From JAGVSR01 sp963786675 (GTDB lineage Bacteria > Pseudomonadota > Alphaproteobacteria > Rhizobiales > Hyphomicrobiaceae), in contig CAWAZY010000002.1 in assembly GCA_963786675.1 (NCBI GenBank), positions 310,001-374,000 of the forward strand: a DNA stretch of 64,000 nt, in the 5' to 3' direction. This document shows, in pieces, positions 45,691 to 55,236 of the stretch. Under the pieces are notes generated by a model. It did no database searches. It saw only the letters and a list, made by a program, of their open reading frames with translations, and was not told where the DNA came from. Numbering within the stretch: the first letter of the stretch is position 1; each line of letters starts with the position of its first letter. The position numbers and the translations under genes were made by a program.

Positions 45691-46368
45691 CTACCCCGCA
45701 CTCAGATCCGTGACCGTGCCGCGCGGGGATTTCGACATGTAAAGTGCCACGGCCATGGCGCGATTGTTGACGCCGAGTTTGTCGTAGAGATTTTTGAGAT
45801 GGTATTTGACCGTATTGCGCGAAATGCCGATCCGCGCCGCGATCTGCAAATTCGACCATCCATTCGCCAGCGCTGCTAGCAGTTCACGTTCGCGCGAGGT
45901 CAGCATTTCGAGCGGATCCTGCGAGAGGGTCTCAAGGTCCACATACGGGAAACAGAGCCGGCCGCGCGCCACCCATGAAATCGTGTCGAGCAAGACCGGC
46001 GGTTCGTCGCTCTTGGAAATGAAACCCCAGGCACCTGCCTTGATCGTCTGACGCAACACGTCCGATACGGCCTCACCGGTGTAGATGATGACCCGCGTCG
46101 AAATCTGGCGGCGCTTGAGAACTTCGAGAACGTCGCCGCCCGTCATATCGGGAAGCGACCAGCCGATCAGTCCGATGTCGACGGCCTGCTCTGTGCAGGC
46201 GGCAATAAACGCGCCACCGGTTGCCACCGTCGAAACCATATCGAAGCGGCCGTCCCGGCCAATGAGCTCGGCCAGACCGGTACGCACGACCGGGTTCTTG
46301 TCGGCGACAAGAATGCGCGGCTTGTTGGTCGCGGAGCGCGCCGGCGCGCCAGACGTCACGGGCAGCAT
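45691..46368 (-). CDS. LuxR/FixJ-family response regulator, receiver lacks the phosphoacceptor Asp
   Basis: 225 aa from ATG 46368. The receiver domain starts PRILVADKNPVVRTGLAELI; the acidic pair is reduced to one Asp (Asp23). The usual acceptor motif appears as VDIGLIGWSLPDMTGGDVLE, so the Asp is Gly69. The later Thr (IIYTGEA) and Lys (FISKSDE) are kept. The C-terminal LuxR helix-turn-helix is LTSRERELLAALANGWSNLQ, then ISRNTVKYHLKNLYDKLGVN. It is upstream of sga on the same strand and could regulate the cluster, without phosphorylation. No histidine kinase is near. Confidence 0.85.
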   Translation of the reverse strand: MLPVTSGAPARSATNKPRILVADKNPVVRTGLAELIGRDGRFDMVSTVATGGAFIAACTEQAVDIGLIGWSLPDMTGGDVLEVLKRRQISTRVIIYTGEAVSDVLRQTIKAGAWGFISKSDEPPVLLDTISWVARGRLCFPYVDLETLSQDPLEMLTSRERELLAALANGWSNLQIAARIGISRNTVKYHLKNLYDKLGVNNRAMAVALYMSKSPRGTVTDLSAG

Positions 46369-46571
46369 CGGCTATTCGCCTCCCGGCGCAGGGAAACTCG
46401 GCGGTGGATGGTCATGGGTCTTGCCATTCGCTCGATCGGCCTAGTGCTGCGCCGCCGGAGGGCGGGATCGCCGGGCCCAGGGCACCAGTCGTGCAAGCCG
46501 GACGCTGCGACTTTAGTATGGGGTTCGCTCCCAGGACGCCACTGGTTATTGCGTCTCAGGTTACCGGCCGC

Positions 46572-48412
46572 TCAGCCGAGTTGACGCTGCTTCTTGAGCC
46601 TCTGTATGCGCATTTCGCGATCATAAAGTATTTCCCCGCCGGGAACACGAATATCGCGCACGAGTTGCAGCACATGCCGGCCGGGCGGCGGGGTGACGAG
46701 GGTCACCGCCATGGCGGCAATGACGGACGCGGGCAGACCCAGCACGGAGGCCAGCGCGCTATCCACGCCCAGCATGTTCGATTGGCCCGCCAGGATTGCC
46801 GAGCCCGCGACCAGATAGCCGGTCAGGAAGCCGGCCATGGCGCCGTAGGCATTCATCCGCTTCCACCAGATAGAGAGCACGAGCACGGGGAAGAGGGCCG
46901 AACCGCCCAACGCCAGAGCCCAAAGGACGAGCCGGAGCGGATCAGCCGGCAGGAACCCGGCACCGAGAATGCCAAGCCCGGCGGCCAGAGCGATTCCGGC
47001 CCGCCCGGCGTGAAGCCGCGTGGATCCGTGCGGCGGCTCCCATGTCATACCGAACGCAACATCCTCGGACAGAATATGACCGAAAGCCGTGGCAGCGGCG
47101 CTCGCGGTGAGCAGGCCCGCTGCAAAGACCCCCGCGAGGGTCAGGTCGAGCAGCATCGGCGGCAGCTGCGCGGCAATCGGGAGCCCGAACAAGATCCCGT
47201 CCCGCGCGAAACTGATGCTGGAAACCTGGAACTGGGTGCCTGTCTCGGTGATGCTGGCAATGCCGTTCTGAACCAGCTGCGCCAGCCACGGCGGTACGAT
47301 GGCCGGTCCAGGGGTGGTGACGAGGTCCATCAGATAGTCGCGCATAAACACAGCCACGGACGCCGACGTCAGCATCGCGATGCCGAATAGGAACGTGGCC
47401 CAGCCAAGAGATTTACGCGCCTCGTACACACCGGGCGCCGCCGCCAGGCGCGGCAGCAGCCAAGGCGCCGAAGCCACGCCAGCCAGCATCGAGAGCGTCG
47501 ACATCACGAAAGCCGTTGCACCAACGGCGCCGAATGCATCTGCGAAGCGCTTCATGATCGGCATCAGATCTGCCCCGGGCAGATCGAAGGCCAACGTGGG
47601 CGGCAGAATGATCGGCAAGCCTTGGATGGCCTCGTTGCGGCCGACCGCACGCAGCACGGGTCCGTGCGTCAGTTGCGGCAACGGCATCGTGGTGACGATG
47701 GCCGCCACGATGATGACCGGAACCATCACAACGAGAAGCGCGGCGAGGGCCTGCGCCACGCTGGTCCAGGTCATCGACCGCATGCCGCCAGGCAGCAGCG
47801 TCACCAGGAGAACCAGAAACATCAGCAGGAGAACCTGCCGCTCACTCCAGCCGGAAAGCCAGACGGCCGCATCGGCTGCCAACTTGAGTTCCGCGCTCAT
47901 GACCATGAGCATCGGCACGGCGAGCAGCACGGCGACGATGATGCGCAAGGCGCGGTTCTCGAATCGGCGTCCGAGATAGCTTGGAATGGTGAAGGTGCCG
48001 AACTTACGCAGGAACGGCGCCAGCATTACCGCCATGACGACGAAGCCCGCGAGCGCGCCGATGGCGAAGAACAGCGCATCGAACCCGATGATGAAGAACA
48101 GTCCGGTCAAGCACCACGCAGCCCGTGGCGCCAAAAGCCGTCATGGCCAAGCACGAGACCATTGAAGAAGGCGGGCACGCGCCGACCGGCGGCAAAAAAG
48201 TCGAAGGCATCCTCCGTCCGGGTCGCCACGCCGATGGCCGCATAGAGACAAATCGGCCCGATCATCATCGCCAGGCTCAGAACGCGCGCGTCGACGCCCA
48301 GGCCGGCGAGGATGAGCGTCATCAACGCCAGTGCCGCCAAGGCGCTCAGAAAAATTCCATAGTACGCCCCGAGCCGCGGATTGACGGTACGTGGGGCCGT
48401 GATCAAGGCCAT
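46572..48412 (-). CDS. Sodium:solute symporter family protein (two apparent frameshifts)
   Basis: Large 12-13 helix carrier, of the acetate/monocarboxylate-like SSS type that pairs with DUF4212. ATG 48412 gives MALITAPRTVNPRLGAYYGI, through DFFAAGRRVPAFFNGLVL. The frame then shifts to AMTAFGATG for only ten or so codons, then to CLTGLFFIIGFDALFFAIGA, and continues intact to LRRKFGTFTIPSYLGRRFE-like and PGGMRSMTWTSVAQALAALL motifs and a hydrophilic tail. The joins near 48145-48151 and 48113-48125 are each one extra base. The corrected protein is about 610 aa. It follows the DUF4212 gene by 37 bp. Confidence 0.85.
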
Positions 48413-48449
48413 AGTGGAAGCGCCCCCGTTTGGCGGTCAGACGGCACGC

Positions 48450-48749
48450 TCAGTTGTCCTCGTGCGCGCCATGCCAGTGGTCGATCGAATCCTGCTGGCG
48501 CACGAAGCTGGCCACGGTTACGACCGCGATCAGCACCAAGCCGTGCGCGGCCAGAAAGTAGCCGAGCGGGAAGCCTAGGAACTTGTTGGAGTTCAGCCGG
48601 TCGGCATAGAGCGGCAGGACGATGACAACCGCCAGAAACGGCAAGAGGCTCGCCAGCATCTGCCATTTTGTGTGACGCCAGTAGGGTTTGCGTTCTTTGC
48701 GCTCAATGACGGGCACGCCTGGATCTCCTTGGTTGGCCATGAGCCTCAT
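48450..48749 (-). CDS. DUF4212 small subunit of sodium/substrate symporter
   Basis: 99 aa with two membrane helices: KWQMLASLLPFLAVVIVLPL and GYFLAAHGLVLIAVVTVASF, with KFLGFPLGYFLAAHG the family-typical part and a final VRQQDSIDHWHGAHEDN. The first Met is at 48749, and another in-frame Met is at 48740. Such proteins occur next to an SSS carrier, as here. Role is presumed accessory. Confidence 0.85.
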   Translation of the reverse strand: MRLMANQGDPGVPVIERKERKPYWRHTKWQMLASLLPFLAVVIVLPLYADRLNSNKFLGFPLGYFLAAHGLVLIAVVTVASFVRQQDSIDHWHGAHEDN

Positions 48750-49066
48750 AGCCGAAGTCGCTCAGACTGCCACCGACTTTTGGTGCCAGTGGGGCCAATT
48801 GAGCCGCCCCGCCAAGATTTTCTGGTAGCTTTCCAGACCACCGGAGGGGGTCCGATTTCGCCCTTAAAACCGAAAGTTATTTCTGTGGCTTCAGGCCAAA
48901 ACGCAAGCGGACGGGATTGTACCTATTCTTTATGCCGCCTATCGTCCCGAACTTGAGTCGGAAGGGGAGCACCCTGACGGCGGGACGAAGCGCGCTCGAA
49001 GCCCTGTTCAACACGCATTGGGCCTACGTCCGCGCTGGCAAAATCGGGGAAATGGGGAAGACACAA
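48750..49066. other. Intergenic region upstream of mscL
   Basis: 317 bp between the divergent DUF4212 and mscL genes. The mscL frame is open back to 48917 but is not MscL-like before 49067. I see no convincing promoter motif or RNA. Confidence 0.4.
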
Positions 49067-49456
49067 ATGAGCATGATCCAGGAATTCAAAGAATTCGCGA
49101 TGAAGGGCAATGTCATCGACCTCGCGGTCGGCGTCATCATTGGCGCTGCATTCGCGCCGATCGTTTCCACTCTGGTCGACAACATCGTCATGCCGCCCAT
49201 CGGCTATCTGATGGCCGGTGTCGACTTCTCCAGCCTGGCCATCACGCTGCCCACGCCAACGGGCGACGGAGTGGAAATCAAGTACGGCCTCTTTCTCAAT
49301 GCCTTGGTCAAGTTTCTGATCACAGCCTTCGCCATCTTCCTGCTCATCAAGGCGATGAACTCGATGAAGAAGCCTGAACCCGCCGCGGCTCCTGCCGCGC
49401 CGCCGCCGAGCGAGGTCTACCTGAAGGAAATCCGCGACGCGCTGGTCAAGAAGTAA
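49067..49456 (+). CDS. mscL: Large-conductance mechanosensitive channel MscL
   Basis: Emergency tension-gated channel that protects against hypo-osmotic shock. ATG 49067 gives 129 aa starting MSMIQEFKEFAMKGNVIDLA, with a GGGGAAG ribosome site. The first helix has NVIDLAVGVIIGAAFAPIVS, the pore region NIVMPPIGYLMAGVDF, the second helix LNALVKFLITAFAIFLLIKA and the C-terminal helix EVYLKEIRDALVKK after a Pro/Ala-rich linker. Typical length and all main motifs present. Confidence 0.96.
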   Translation: MSMIQEFKEFAMKGNVIDLAVGVIIGAAFAPIVSTLVDNIVMPPIGYLMAGVDFSSLAITLPTPTGDGVEIKYGLFLNALVKFLITAFAIFLLIKAMNSMKKPEPAAAPAAPPPSEVYLKEIRDALVKK

Positions 49457-49485
49457 GCGCCGTCTCAACGGCTGACCACGAACGA

Positions 49486-49526
49486 AAAGGTCTCCGCGAC
49501 GGCACCGTCGCGGAGACCTTTCTTTT
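49486..49526 (+). terminator. Rho-independent terminator after mscL
   Basis: Arms AAAGGTCTCCGCGACG and its exact complement up to 49521, small GCAC loop, then TCTTTTT. It lies 29 bp beyond the mscL stop. Confidence 0.85.
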
Positions 49527-49574
49527 TGTAACCGGGATAGTATTGGAACTTGAATAAGACGCTGCCGGGCGGCG

Positions 49575-50555
49575 TCAGGAACAGCTGCCGCCACCCAGCA
49601 CGCAAAACTTCGCACAGTGCGGATGCGCCAGTTTGACCGCGCCGTCGCGGAACATGCCGCCGTCGGCAACAGCCGACTCGGCCAGCGTCGCGCCCATTTC
49701 AAAGGCCGGATCGTAGGGCAGAAGCGTGCACGGCAGCACGGTGGCGCGATCCGCACCCTTGCGCTTCACCACCATGCGCGACGACGCACACATCATCGCG
49801 TCAGGACTTGTCTTCAGAATACCCCAGCATTGCGGGGTGATCTCGGGCACGTCGAGCGATCCATCCATTTCAGGAAAGATCACGAGATCGGAGAGGGCGT
49901 CCGCGTCCAGCGGCCAGCCGCGCGCCGCAAAGAGCTGCCGGTAGCCCGCCAGAGCCTCCTCGCGCGTCTCACCCCAGCACGACCGCCCGGCGATGGCGAT
50001 GCGGAACCCGTTGGCCGCTAGCCAGTCGATACCGTCAGCGGTTTTATCGAAAGCGCCAGCGCCGCGCTCTTCGTCGTGCAGCGCCGCGCTGTAGTGGTCG
50101 AGACTAACACGCATGGTGAGCCGGCCGTTCGCCGTCCGATTCAAGTCCAACAGCCAATCCTTGACTGGCGCGCGCTGCATGGGCGCCATGGCATTGGTGA
50201 GGACGAGCGCCTCGAAGCCCATTGCAAGTGTGTCGCGCAACATCGTCTCGAACTCAGGATTGAGAAACGGCTCGCCGCCCGTGAAGCCGATCTCCCGCGT
50301 GGCGGCGTCCCGGGCTTCAACGAGAAACGCGCGCGTCTCCGCTGCCGTCAGATAGACCAGCCGGTCGTTGGTCGGGCTCGATTCGATGTAGCAGTTGCGG
50401 CAGGTGATGTTGCAGAGCGTGCCGGTATTGATCCAAAGCGTTTCGAGGGCGCGCAGGGGTACGCTTGCCCGCGGCTCGCCCTTGGCGGTCCAATCGGGAT
50501 CGGAGAATTTTTGGACCGGCACGGTGCCGGCAAGTTCGCGCAGGTCGAGGTTCAA
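49575..50555 (-). CDS. Radical SAM domain protein of unknown function
   Basis: About 326 aa if it starts at TTG 50555 (next residues NLDLRELAGTVPVQKFSDPD). The frame is open to 50735 but the longer version would run across the tRNA-Gly on the other strand, so it is rejected. The 4Fe-4S/SAM motif is LCNITCRNCYIESSP (CxxxCxxC), followed by REIGFTGGEPFLNPEF. A C-terminal cysteine cluster, HCAKFCVLGGGSCS, could bind a second cluster. It resembles conserved Rhizobiales proteins without a known reaction. Stop is just upstream of the mscL terminator region. Confidence 0.8.
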   Translation of the reverse strand: MNLDLRELAGTVPVQKFSDPDWTAKGEPRASVPLRALETLWINTGTLCNITCRNCYIESSPTNDRLVYLTAAETRAFLVEARDAATREIGFTGGEPFLNPEFETMLRDTLAMGFEALVLTNAMAPMQRAPVKDWLLDLNRTANGRLTMRVSLDHYSAALHDEERGAGAFDKTADGIDWLAANGFRIAIAGRSCWGETREEALAGYRQLFAARGWPLDADALSDLVIFPEMDGSLDVPEITPQCWGILKTSPDAMMCASSRMVVKRKGADRATVLPCTLLPYDPAFEMGATLAESAVADGGMFRDGAVKLAHPHCAKFCVLGGGSCS

Positions 50556-50698
50556 GGGTGTTCGGCCTCTCAATAAAGTACGTTGGCAAGTGTGGCGCGG
50601 GCCGCAGCCGGTCACAAGCTGAATACGTAGGCTGTGGCCCAGAGGTTTCGCGGGCGAGCCTTTTCGCCTGACTGAGGGTATGCTAACGAGAGCGCGCC

Positions 50699-50772
50699 GC
50701 GGGCGTAGTTCAATGGTAGAACGGCAGCTTCCCAAGCTGCATACGAGGGTTCGATTCCCTTCGCCCGCTCCA
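50699..50772 (+). tRNA. tRNA-Gly (anticodon CCC)
   Basis: 74 nt including encoded CCA. Acceptor arms GCGGGCG and CGCCCGC pair fully; the D-loop is TAGTTCAATGGTAGAA; anticodon stem GCAGC/GCTGC encloses TTCCCAA, so the anticodon is CCC (reads GGG); the T arm is GAGGGTTCGATTCCCTT. No intron or mismatch. Confidence 0.97.
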
Positions 50773-50815
50773 TTTCCCTCCGCCTAAGGATTGCCACCGG
50801 CTAGGTCACGGGCCC

Positions 50816-52363
50816 TCAGGGTGGCGCCGCACCGGTTGCAAGACGGCCGCGATGCGCCGTCTTGCGCCAATGATAGGGGGCCACGGCGAGTTCCACGAGG
50901 GCACGGTAGGCCGCCGCCGAGATGAGCAGCCAATAGAACGGGATCAGCAGCGCTTGGCGCACCATGGCGTGACCGTGCCGGCGCCGCGACGCGACCACCG
51001 CCAATCCGCCGCCCACGACGTAGGCGGCCGCGAGATTGACGACCGCACCCCACCACGCCACGGCCTCCCAGCCGCCATCCGGTATTGAAAGCATGCCGGG
51101 GCCTGACACCATGGCCGCGGCCAACGCGACGTAAGCCATCGGATGGACGAGGGCGGACAGGATCATGCCGCCCATCAGCACCAGGAAGCCGAGGAAAGCC
51201 CGGGTTCCCAATTCCCGCCGCAGCACACGGGGCTGGCGCAGATGAACGAGGCAGGTCTGCATCCAGCCCTTCAGCCACCGCACACGCTGGCCAAACCAGA
51301 CGGGTAACGTCGCCGGGGCCTCTTCCCATGTTGTCGACGGCAGCACTTCGATCGTCCATCCGGCGCGCGCGAGCCGAATACCCAGATCGGCATCCTCGGT
51401 CACATTGTAGGGGTCCCAGCCGCCGGCCGCATCGAGCACGTCGCGCCGGAAGTGATTGGATGTGCCGCCGAGGGGAATAGGCAAACCAAGCCAGCGCAGC
51501 GCGGGCAGGATGGCATCGAACAAGGCCGTGTACTCAAGCGTGAATTGCCGTGACAGCCCGCTTTGATCCCGGTTGTAGACATTGAGCCGGGCTTGAACAC
51601 ATCCGACCTGAGAACCGGGCCCGCTGAGTACCGCGTGCGCCCGGCGCAGCTGATCGGGCTCGGGTTCATCTTCCGCATCGTAGACCGTCACAAGCGCGCC
51701 GCGCGTCAGGGCCAGCGCGTAGGTCAGAGCCCGCGGCTTGGTCTGCGGCTGGCCGCTCGGCACGGTTACAATTCGCATGCCGCGCGTTAGATGCGCTCCG
51801 GCCGCATCCATCCCCCGCGCCAGACACTTCTGGGTCAGCACGTCATGCGCCTCGGTGATAAAGACGATATCCAGCTTGTCGCGCGGCCAATCGAGATTGG
51901 CCAAGGCGCGGAGCAAAGCGGGAATGACAGAATCCTCGTGATAGAGCGGCACCAGTACGCTGTAGAGCGGCAGGTCCGCATCCGACGCTGCCGACGCCGG
52001 TTCCAGCGGCTGACGGCGCGGTCCCACGTTGATGAAGTGGTAGAGGGCCAGACCGCGGATGGCGACCACGCAGAGGAACAGAGGCGTCAGCACGGCAAGC
52101 ATCGCGGTTGTGGCGATGCCCGGACTGAAGGCGAGTGTTGCCAGAAGGGCGGCCGCAAGTCCGCCGAGCGTGATCTTTTGCCAGAGCCACATCGGTGTGC
52201 CGGCTGAGAGGTCGGGCCGGTTGATCAGAAGATCATCGGCCCACCCAGGCGGCGGTGTGCCGGTACCCTCGCGGCGGGGCCCTTCACGCACGTCATGGTG
52301 ATCGGCATCCGTCGCCGGAGCGCGGCGTTGCCGCAACTCATGCTGGCGCGCATGCGCACTCAT
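50816..52363 (-). CDS. Family 2 glycosyltransferase (cellulose-synthase-like, membrane)
   Basis: 515 aa from ATG 52363 (MSAHARQHELRQRRAP). Two helices (KITLGGLAAALLATLAF, AMLAVLTPLFLCVVAIRG) precede a GT2 domain with YSVLVPLYHEDSVIPALL, the metal Asp in VYDAEDEPEPDQLRRAH, the catalytic Asp in YNVTEDADLGIRLARAG and the QxxRW motif in GQRVRWLKGWMQTCL. Further helices lie at the C-terminus (FLVLMGGMILSALVHPMAYV and others). Predicted to polymerise or add sugars at the membrane, for a polysaccharide. No other polysaccharide genes are in the window and the sugar is unknown. Confidence 0.88.
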   Translation of the reverse strand: MSAHARQHELRQRRAPATDADHHDVREGPRREGTGTPPPGWADDLLINRPDLSAGTPMWLWQKITLGGLAAALLATLAFSPGIATTAMLAVLTPLFLCVVAIRGLALYHFINVGPRRQPLEPASAASDADLPLYSVLVPLYHEDSVIPALLRALANLDWPRDKLDIVFITEAHDVLTQKCLARGMDAAGAHLTRGMRIVTVPSGQPQTKPRALTYALALTRGALVTVYDAEDEPEPDQLRRAHAVLSGPGSQVGCVQARLNVYNRDQSGLSRQFTLEYTALFDAILPALRWLGLPIPLGGTSNHFRRDVLDAAGGWDPYNVTEDADLGIRLARAGWTIEVLPSTTWEEAPATLPVWFGQRVRWLKGWMQTCLVHLRQPRVLRRELGTRAFLGFLVLMGGMILSALVHPMAYVALAAAMVSGPGMLSIPDGGWEAVAWWGAVVNLAAAYVVGGGLAVVASRRRHGHAMVRQALLIPFYWLLISAAAYRALVELAVAPYHWRKTAHRGRLATGAAPP

Positions 52364-52535
52364 GAAACTGCCATTTGACAAGGCCCATCGACAGCGGGAC
52401 AAGGCTTAGAACGACGCGACACGAACCGGCCGTCAGCTTGCGGCAAGTCCGTGTGCGGTTATAGCTGTAAACGGCCGGACGCGCCCTTGTTTTCATGCCG
52501 GTGCGCGGGAAATTGCGGACAGGAAACGGCGCTGC

Positions 52536-53393
52536 ATGGCATTCCACGTTCCGAATCGAAAATATTGCCGCTGGCTCACGCGGACGAGGCCACGCCTGAT
52601 GGCATGTGCCGCTCTTGCGATGGCGCTCGTTGGTCTCGCGCCCATGGCGCCACCGGCCAGCGCCCAGGAGACCGCCACCAATCAACCCCGCCGCGTGGTG
52701 GTGCGCTTCCTGACCGAAGGCGACTACCCGCCATTCAACTACCTCGATGACGAAGGCGTCTTAAGCGGCTTCAACGTCGATCTGGCGAAGGCCCTGTGTG
52801 TCGAGATCGGGGCCGCCTGCGATATCAAGGTGCGGCCGTGGGACGAACTGCTGCTCGCACTGCGGCGGGGCGATGCAGACGCCGTCATTGCCGGTCATGC
52901 CGTCACGCCCAAGGCCCTCGCCGAAGCCGACTTCGCCGACAGCTACTTCTACACGCCGGGACGTTTCGCGGCCAAATCGGATGCACCGAAAATCGACATC
53001 TCACCCGAGGGTCTTGACGGGCGTTCCATCGCGGTCGCCCGTGAGACGCCACATGAAGCCTACGTCAAGGCGTTCTTCCGCAACAGCCGCATCCAGAGTT
53101 TCGAAACACCCGAACTCGCTCGCGAGGCGCTTCTGCAAGGAAAGACCGATTTCGTCTTCGACGATGGCATCGGCCTTGCCTTCTGGATCAACGGCACCCT
53201 CTCGCGCCGCTGCTGCGAATTGCGCGGCGGGGCCTATCTTGAGCCGCGCTACTTCGGGGAGGGCCTTGCCATTGCCGTGCCACGCAACGATCCGCAGATC
53301 AAAGGCCTGATTAACGCGGCCTTGCAGCGTCTCCGCGCCAGCGGACGCTTTGAAGAGTTGGTGTCGCGCTATTTCCCGCACCGGATTTTCTAG
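52536..53393 (+). CDS. Extracellular solute-binding protein, family 3 (orphan)
   Basis: 285 aa. A basic leader followed by MACAALAMALVGLAPMAPPA is a signal peptide with an AxA cut after PASA. The mature part has VRFLTEGDYPPFNYLDDEGV, SGFNVDLAKALCVEIGAACD, RRGDADAVIAGHAVTPKAL and GEGLAIAVPRNDPQIKGLIN, all as in amino-acid/polar-solute binding proteins. No ABC permease or ATPase is next to it, so it may work with a distant transporter or as a sensor. Ligand not known. Confidence 0.85.
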   Translation: MAFHVPNRKYCRWLTRTRPRLMACAALAMALVGLAPMAPPASAQETATNQPRRVVVRFLTEGDYPPFNYLDDEGVLSGFNVDLAKALCVEIGAACDIKVRPWDELLLALRRGDADAVIAGHAVTPKALAEADFADSYFYTPGRFAAKSDAPKIDISPEGLDGRSIAVARETPHEAYVKAFFRNSRIQSFETPELAREALLQGKTDFVFDDGIGLAFWINGTLSRRCCELRGGAYLEPRYFGEGLAIAVPRNDPQIKGLINAALQRLRASGRFEELVSRYFPHRIF

Positions 53394-53497
53394 CCACGCA
53401 GGATTTGCTGTCGCGCCGCACGCTTGCGTGGCATGTCCGCATACCGGCCAAGCGCCGGGGCCGATTTCTGACACTATGCATGGGCGGGATCTGAACG

Positions 53498-54791
53498 TTG
53501 ACCGAGACCAATTCCACACCGCTCTCCAGAATTCTCGCGCCAGCGGTGTCGGTCACGCCGGGCGAGGTTGGCCGCCTGCTTCTGGCGTTCGCGATGTTCT
53601 TCTCAGTCCTGTGCGGCTATTACATCCTGCGTCCGGTACGCGACGAGATGGGCGTAGCGCTCGGCAACGATGGATTGGAACGGCTTTTCTTCATCGTCTT
53701 TCTGGTGATGTGCGCGGCCGTGCCCGCATTCGGCGCCGTGGTCGCGCGGGCGCCGCGTCGTCTGGTCGTGCCGCTGCTCTACGCCTTCTTCATCGCCAAC
53801 TTGATCGCCTTCTGGGTGTTCCTCAAGGCTGACTCCGGCGCACCGCCAAGTCCTGCGGCGGCGGGGACGTTCTTTGTCTGGACGAGCGTTTTTAATCTGT
53901 TCGTGGTCTCGCTGTTCTGGATTCTGATGTCGGATCTCTGGCAGAGCGAGCAAGCCAAGCGGCTTTATGGATTTATCGCAGCCGGAGGCACGGCGGGCGC
54001 AGTCACAGGGCCCTTCATCGCTGGCATGCTTGAGTACGCGGATCGAGGCCCACGACTTTCTGCTGGTCACGGCGTTTTTTCTGGCGATCGCCATGTGGGC
54101 ATCAATCGCGCTGCGCCATCACACCGGTGCGAATGGCACCGCCGATGCGGCGGACCGGCCCGCAGGCGTGCGCGATATCCTTTCCGGCGCCGAACGCGTC
54201 TGGCAATCGCCCTACTTGTTCCGGATCGCGCTGTTCATCCTTCTGGCCAATCTCATCGGCACGTACTTCTATCTTGAGCAGTCCCGGATCGTGGGCGCCG
54301 AGATCGCCGACCGCACCGCGCGCGTGCAGTTCTTTGCCAACCGCGATTTGATGGTCAGCGTTTCGACCATTCTCATCCAGATCTTTCTGACCGGTCGCAT
54401 CATGAAACACTTCGGCCTGGCGGTTCCGCTTGCGGCTCTCCCGGTGACGGCCATTCTCGGATTGGCCGCATTAGCCATCAGTCCGACACTGCATGTCATC
54501 GCCGGTGTCATGGTCGCGGAACGCGCCATCGGCTTCGCGCTCGCCAATCCGGCCTTGAAAGTGCTCTACACCGCCGTCAGCGCGGACGAGAAATACAAGG
54601 CGCAGAATTTCATCGATACCGTCGTCTATCGCGGCGGCGATGCGGCATCGGGCTGGATCTTCAATTCGCTGGCCAAGGCGGCAGGGGCTTCCGGACCCGT
54701 GCTGGCGGTCTTGTCGCTTCCCGCAGCGGTGCTGTGGTTCAAGACGGCGCGGGACCTTGCGCAGCGCCAAAAAAATCTGAACACGAAATGA
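53498..54791 (+). CDS. MFS-type carrier resembling NTP/NDP-exchange-like family (frameshifted)
   Basis: Start TTG 53498 (following residues TETNSTPLSRILAPAVSVTP). The first helices contain FFSVLCGYYILRPVRDEMGV, the signature of a proteobacterial MFS group sometimes labelled NTP/NDP exchange transporter. After GPFIAGMLEYA the frame is lost; it resumes as EAHDFLLVTAFFLAIAMWAS through YFYLEQSRIVGAEIADRTAR and KYKAQNFIDTVVYRGGDAAS. One extra base at about 54038-54042 (GCGGATC) explains it; corrected about 430 aa. Substrate unknown. Its 3' end converges with infA. Confidence 0.8.
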
Positions 54792-54851
54792 GGAACCGCC
54801 CCGGCGGCCTCACATGCGGTCCGTCAGCCAGCCGATAAGATTAGGTGTGCG

Positions 54852-55133
54852 TCAGCGGCGGCGCTGTCCACCGCCTGGAGGTCCGCCGGCACCTGGAGGC
54901 GGTCCGCCGCGCGTGTCCTTGTGGCGGAAATTAATGCGGCCCTTGGTCAAATCGTAGGGCGTCATCTCAATGGTGACTTTATCGCCCGCCAGAATACGAA
55001 TGCGATTCTTCTTCATGCGGCCCGAGGTGTAGGCGACAACTTCGTGACCGTTTTCGAGTTTCACGCGGCAGCGGGCATCGGGCAAAACTTCGACGACCAC
55101 ACCTTCGAACTCGAGCATTTCTTCTTTAGCCAT
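54852..55133 (-). CDS. infA: Translation initiation factor IF-1 with a Gly/Pro-rich tail
   Basis: Binds the 30S A site and aids initiation. ATG 55133 gives MAKEEMLEFEGVVVEVLPDA and the OB-fold CRVKLENGHEVVAYTSGRMK, with IRILAGDKVTIEMTPYDLTK and GRINFRHKDTRG. That is the usual 72-aa IF-1; here a further tail of about 20 residues (GPPPGAGGPPGGGQRRR) makes 93 aa. The tail is unusual and basic at the end. The start is fixed by the family. Confidence 0.95.
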   Translation of the reverse strand: MAKEEMLEFEGVVVEVLPDARCRVKLENGHEVVAYTSGRMKKNRIRILAGDKVTIEMTPYDLTKGRINFRHKDTRGGPPPGAGGPPGGGQRRR

Positions 55134-55181
55134 GTGTCCCCTGAGGTTCGGCGCGGCCTCCGTTGAGACCGGCACCAATTG

Positions 55182-55212
55182 AAAGGGGAGCAGAGTTACT
55201 CTGCTCCCCAAG
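55182..55212 (-). terminator. Rho-independent terminator after the cold-shock gene
   Basis: GGGGAGCAGAG (55185-55195) and its exact complement (55199-55209) with a 3-base loop; on the minus strand it is followed by TTTC. It lies about 25 bp past the cold-shock gene stop, before infA. Confidence 0.75.
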
Positions 55213-55236
55213 CACGTTCCTGACGTTAGCCCTGGC

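Noticed and set aside
49575..50735. Longer version of the radical SAM gene
   Set aside because: It would run through tRNA-Gly on the opposite strand, and the extra N-terminus is unlike the rest.
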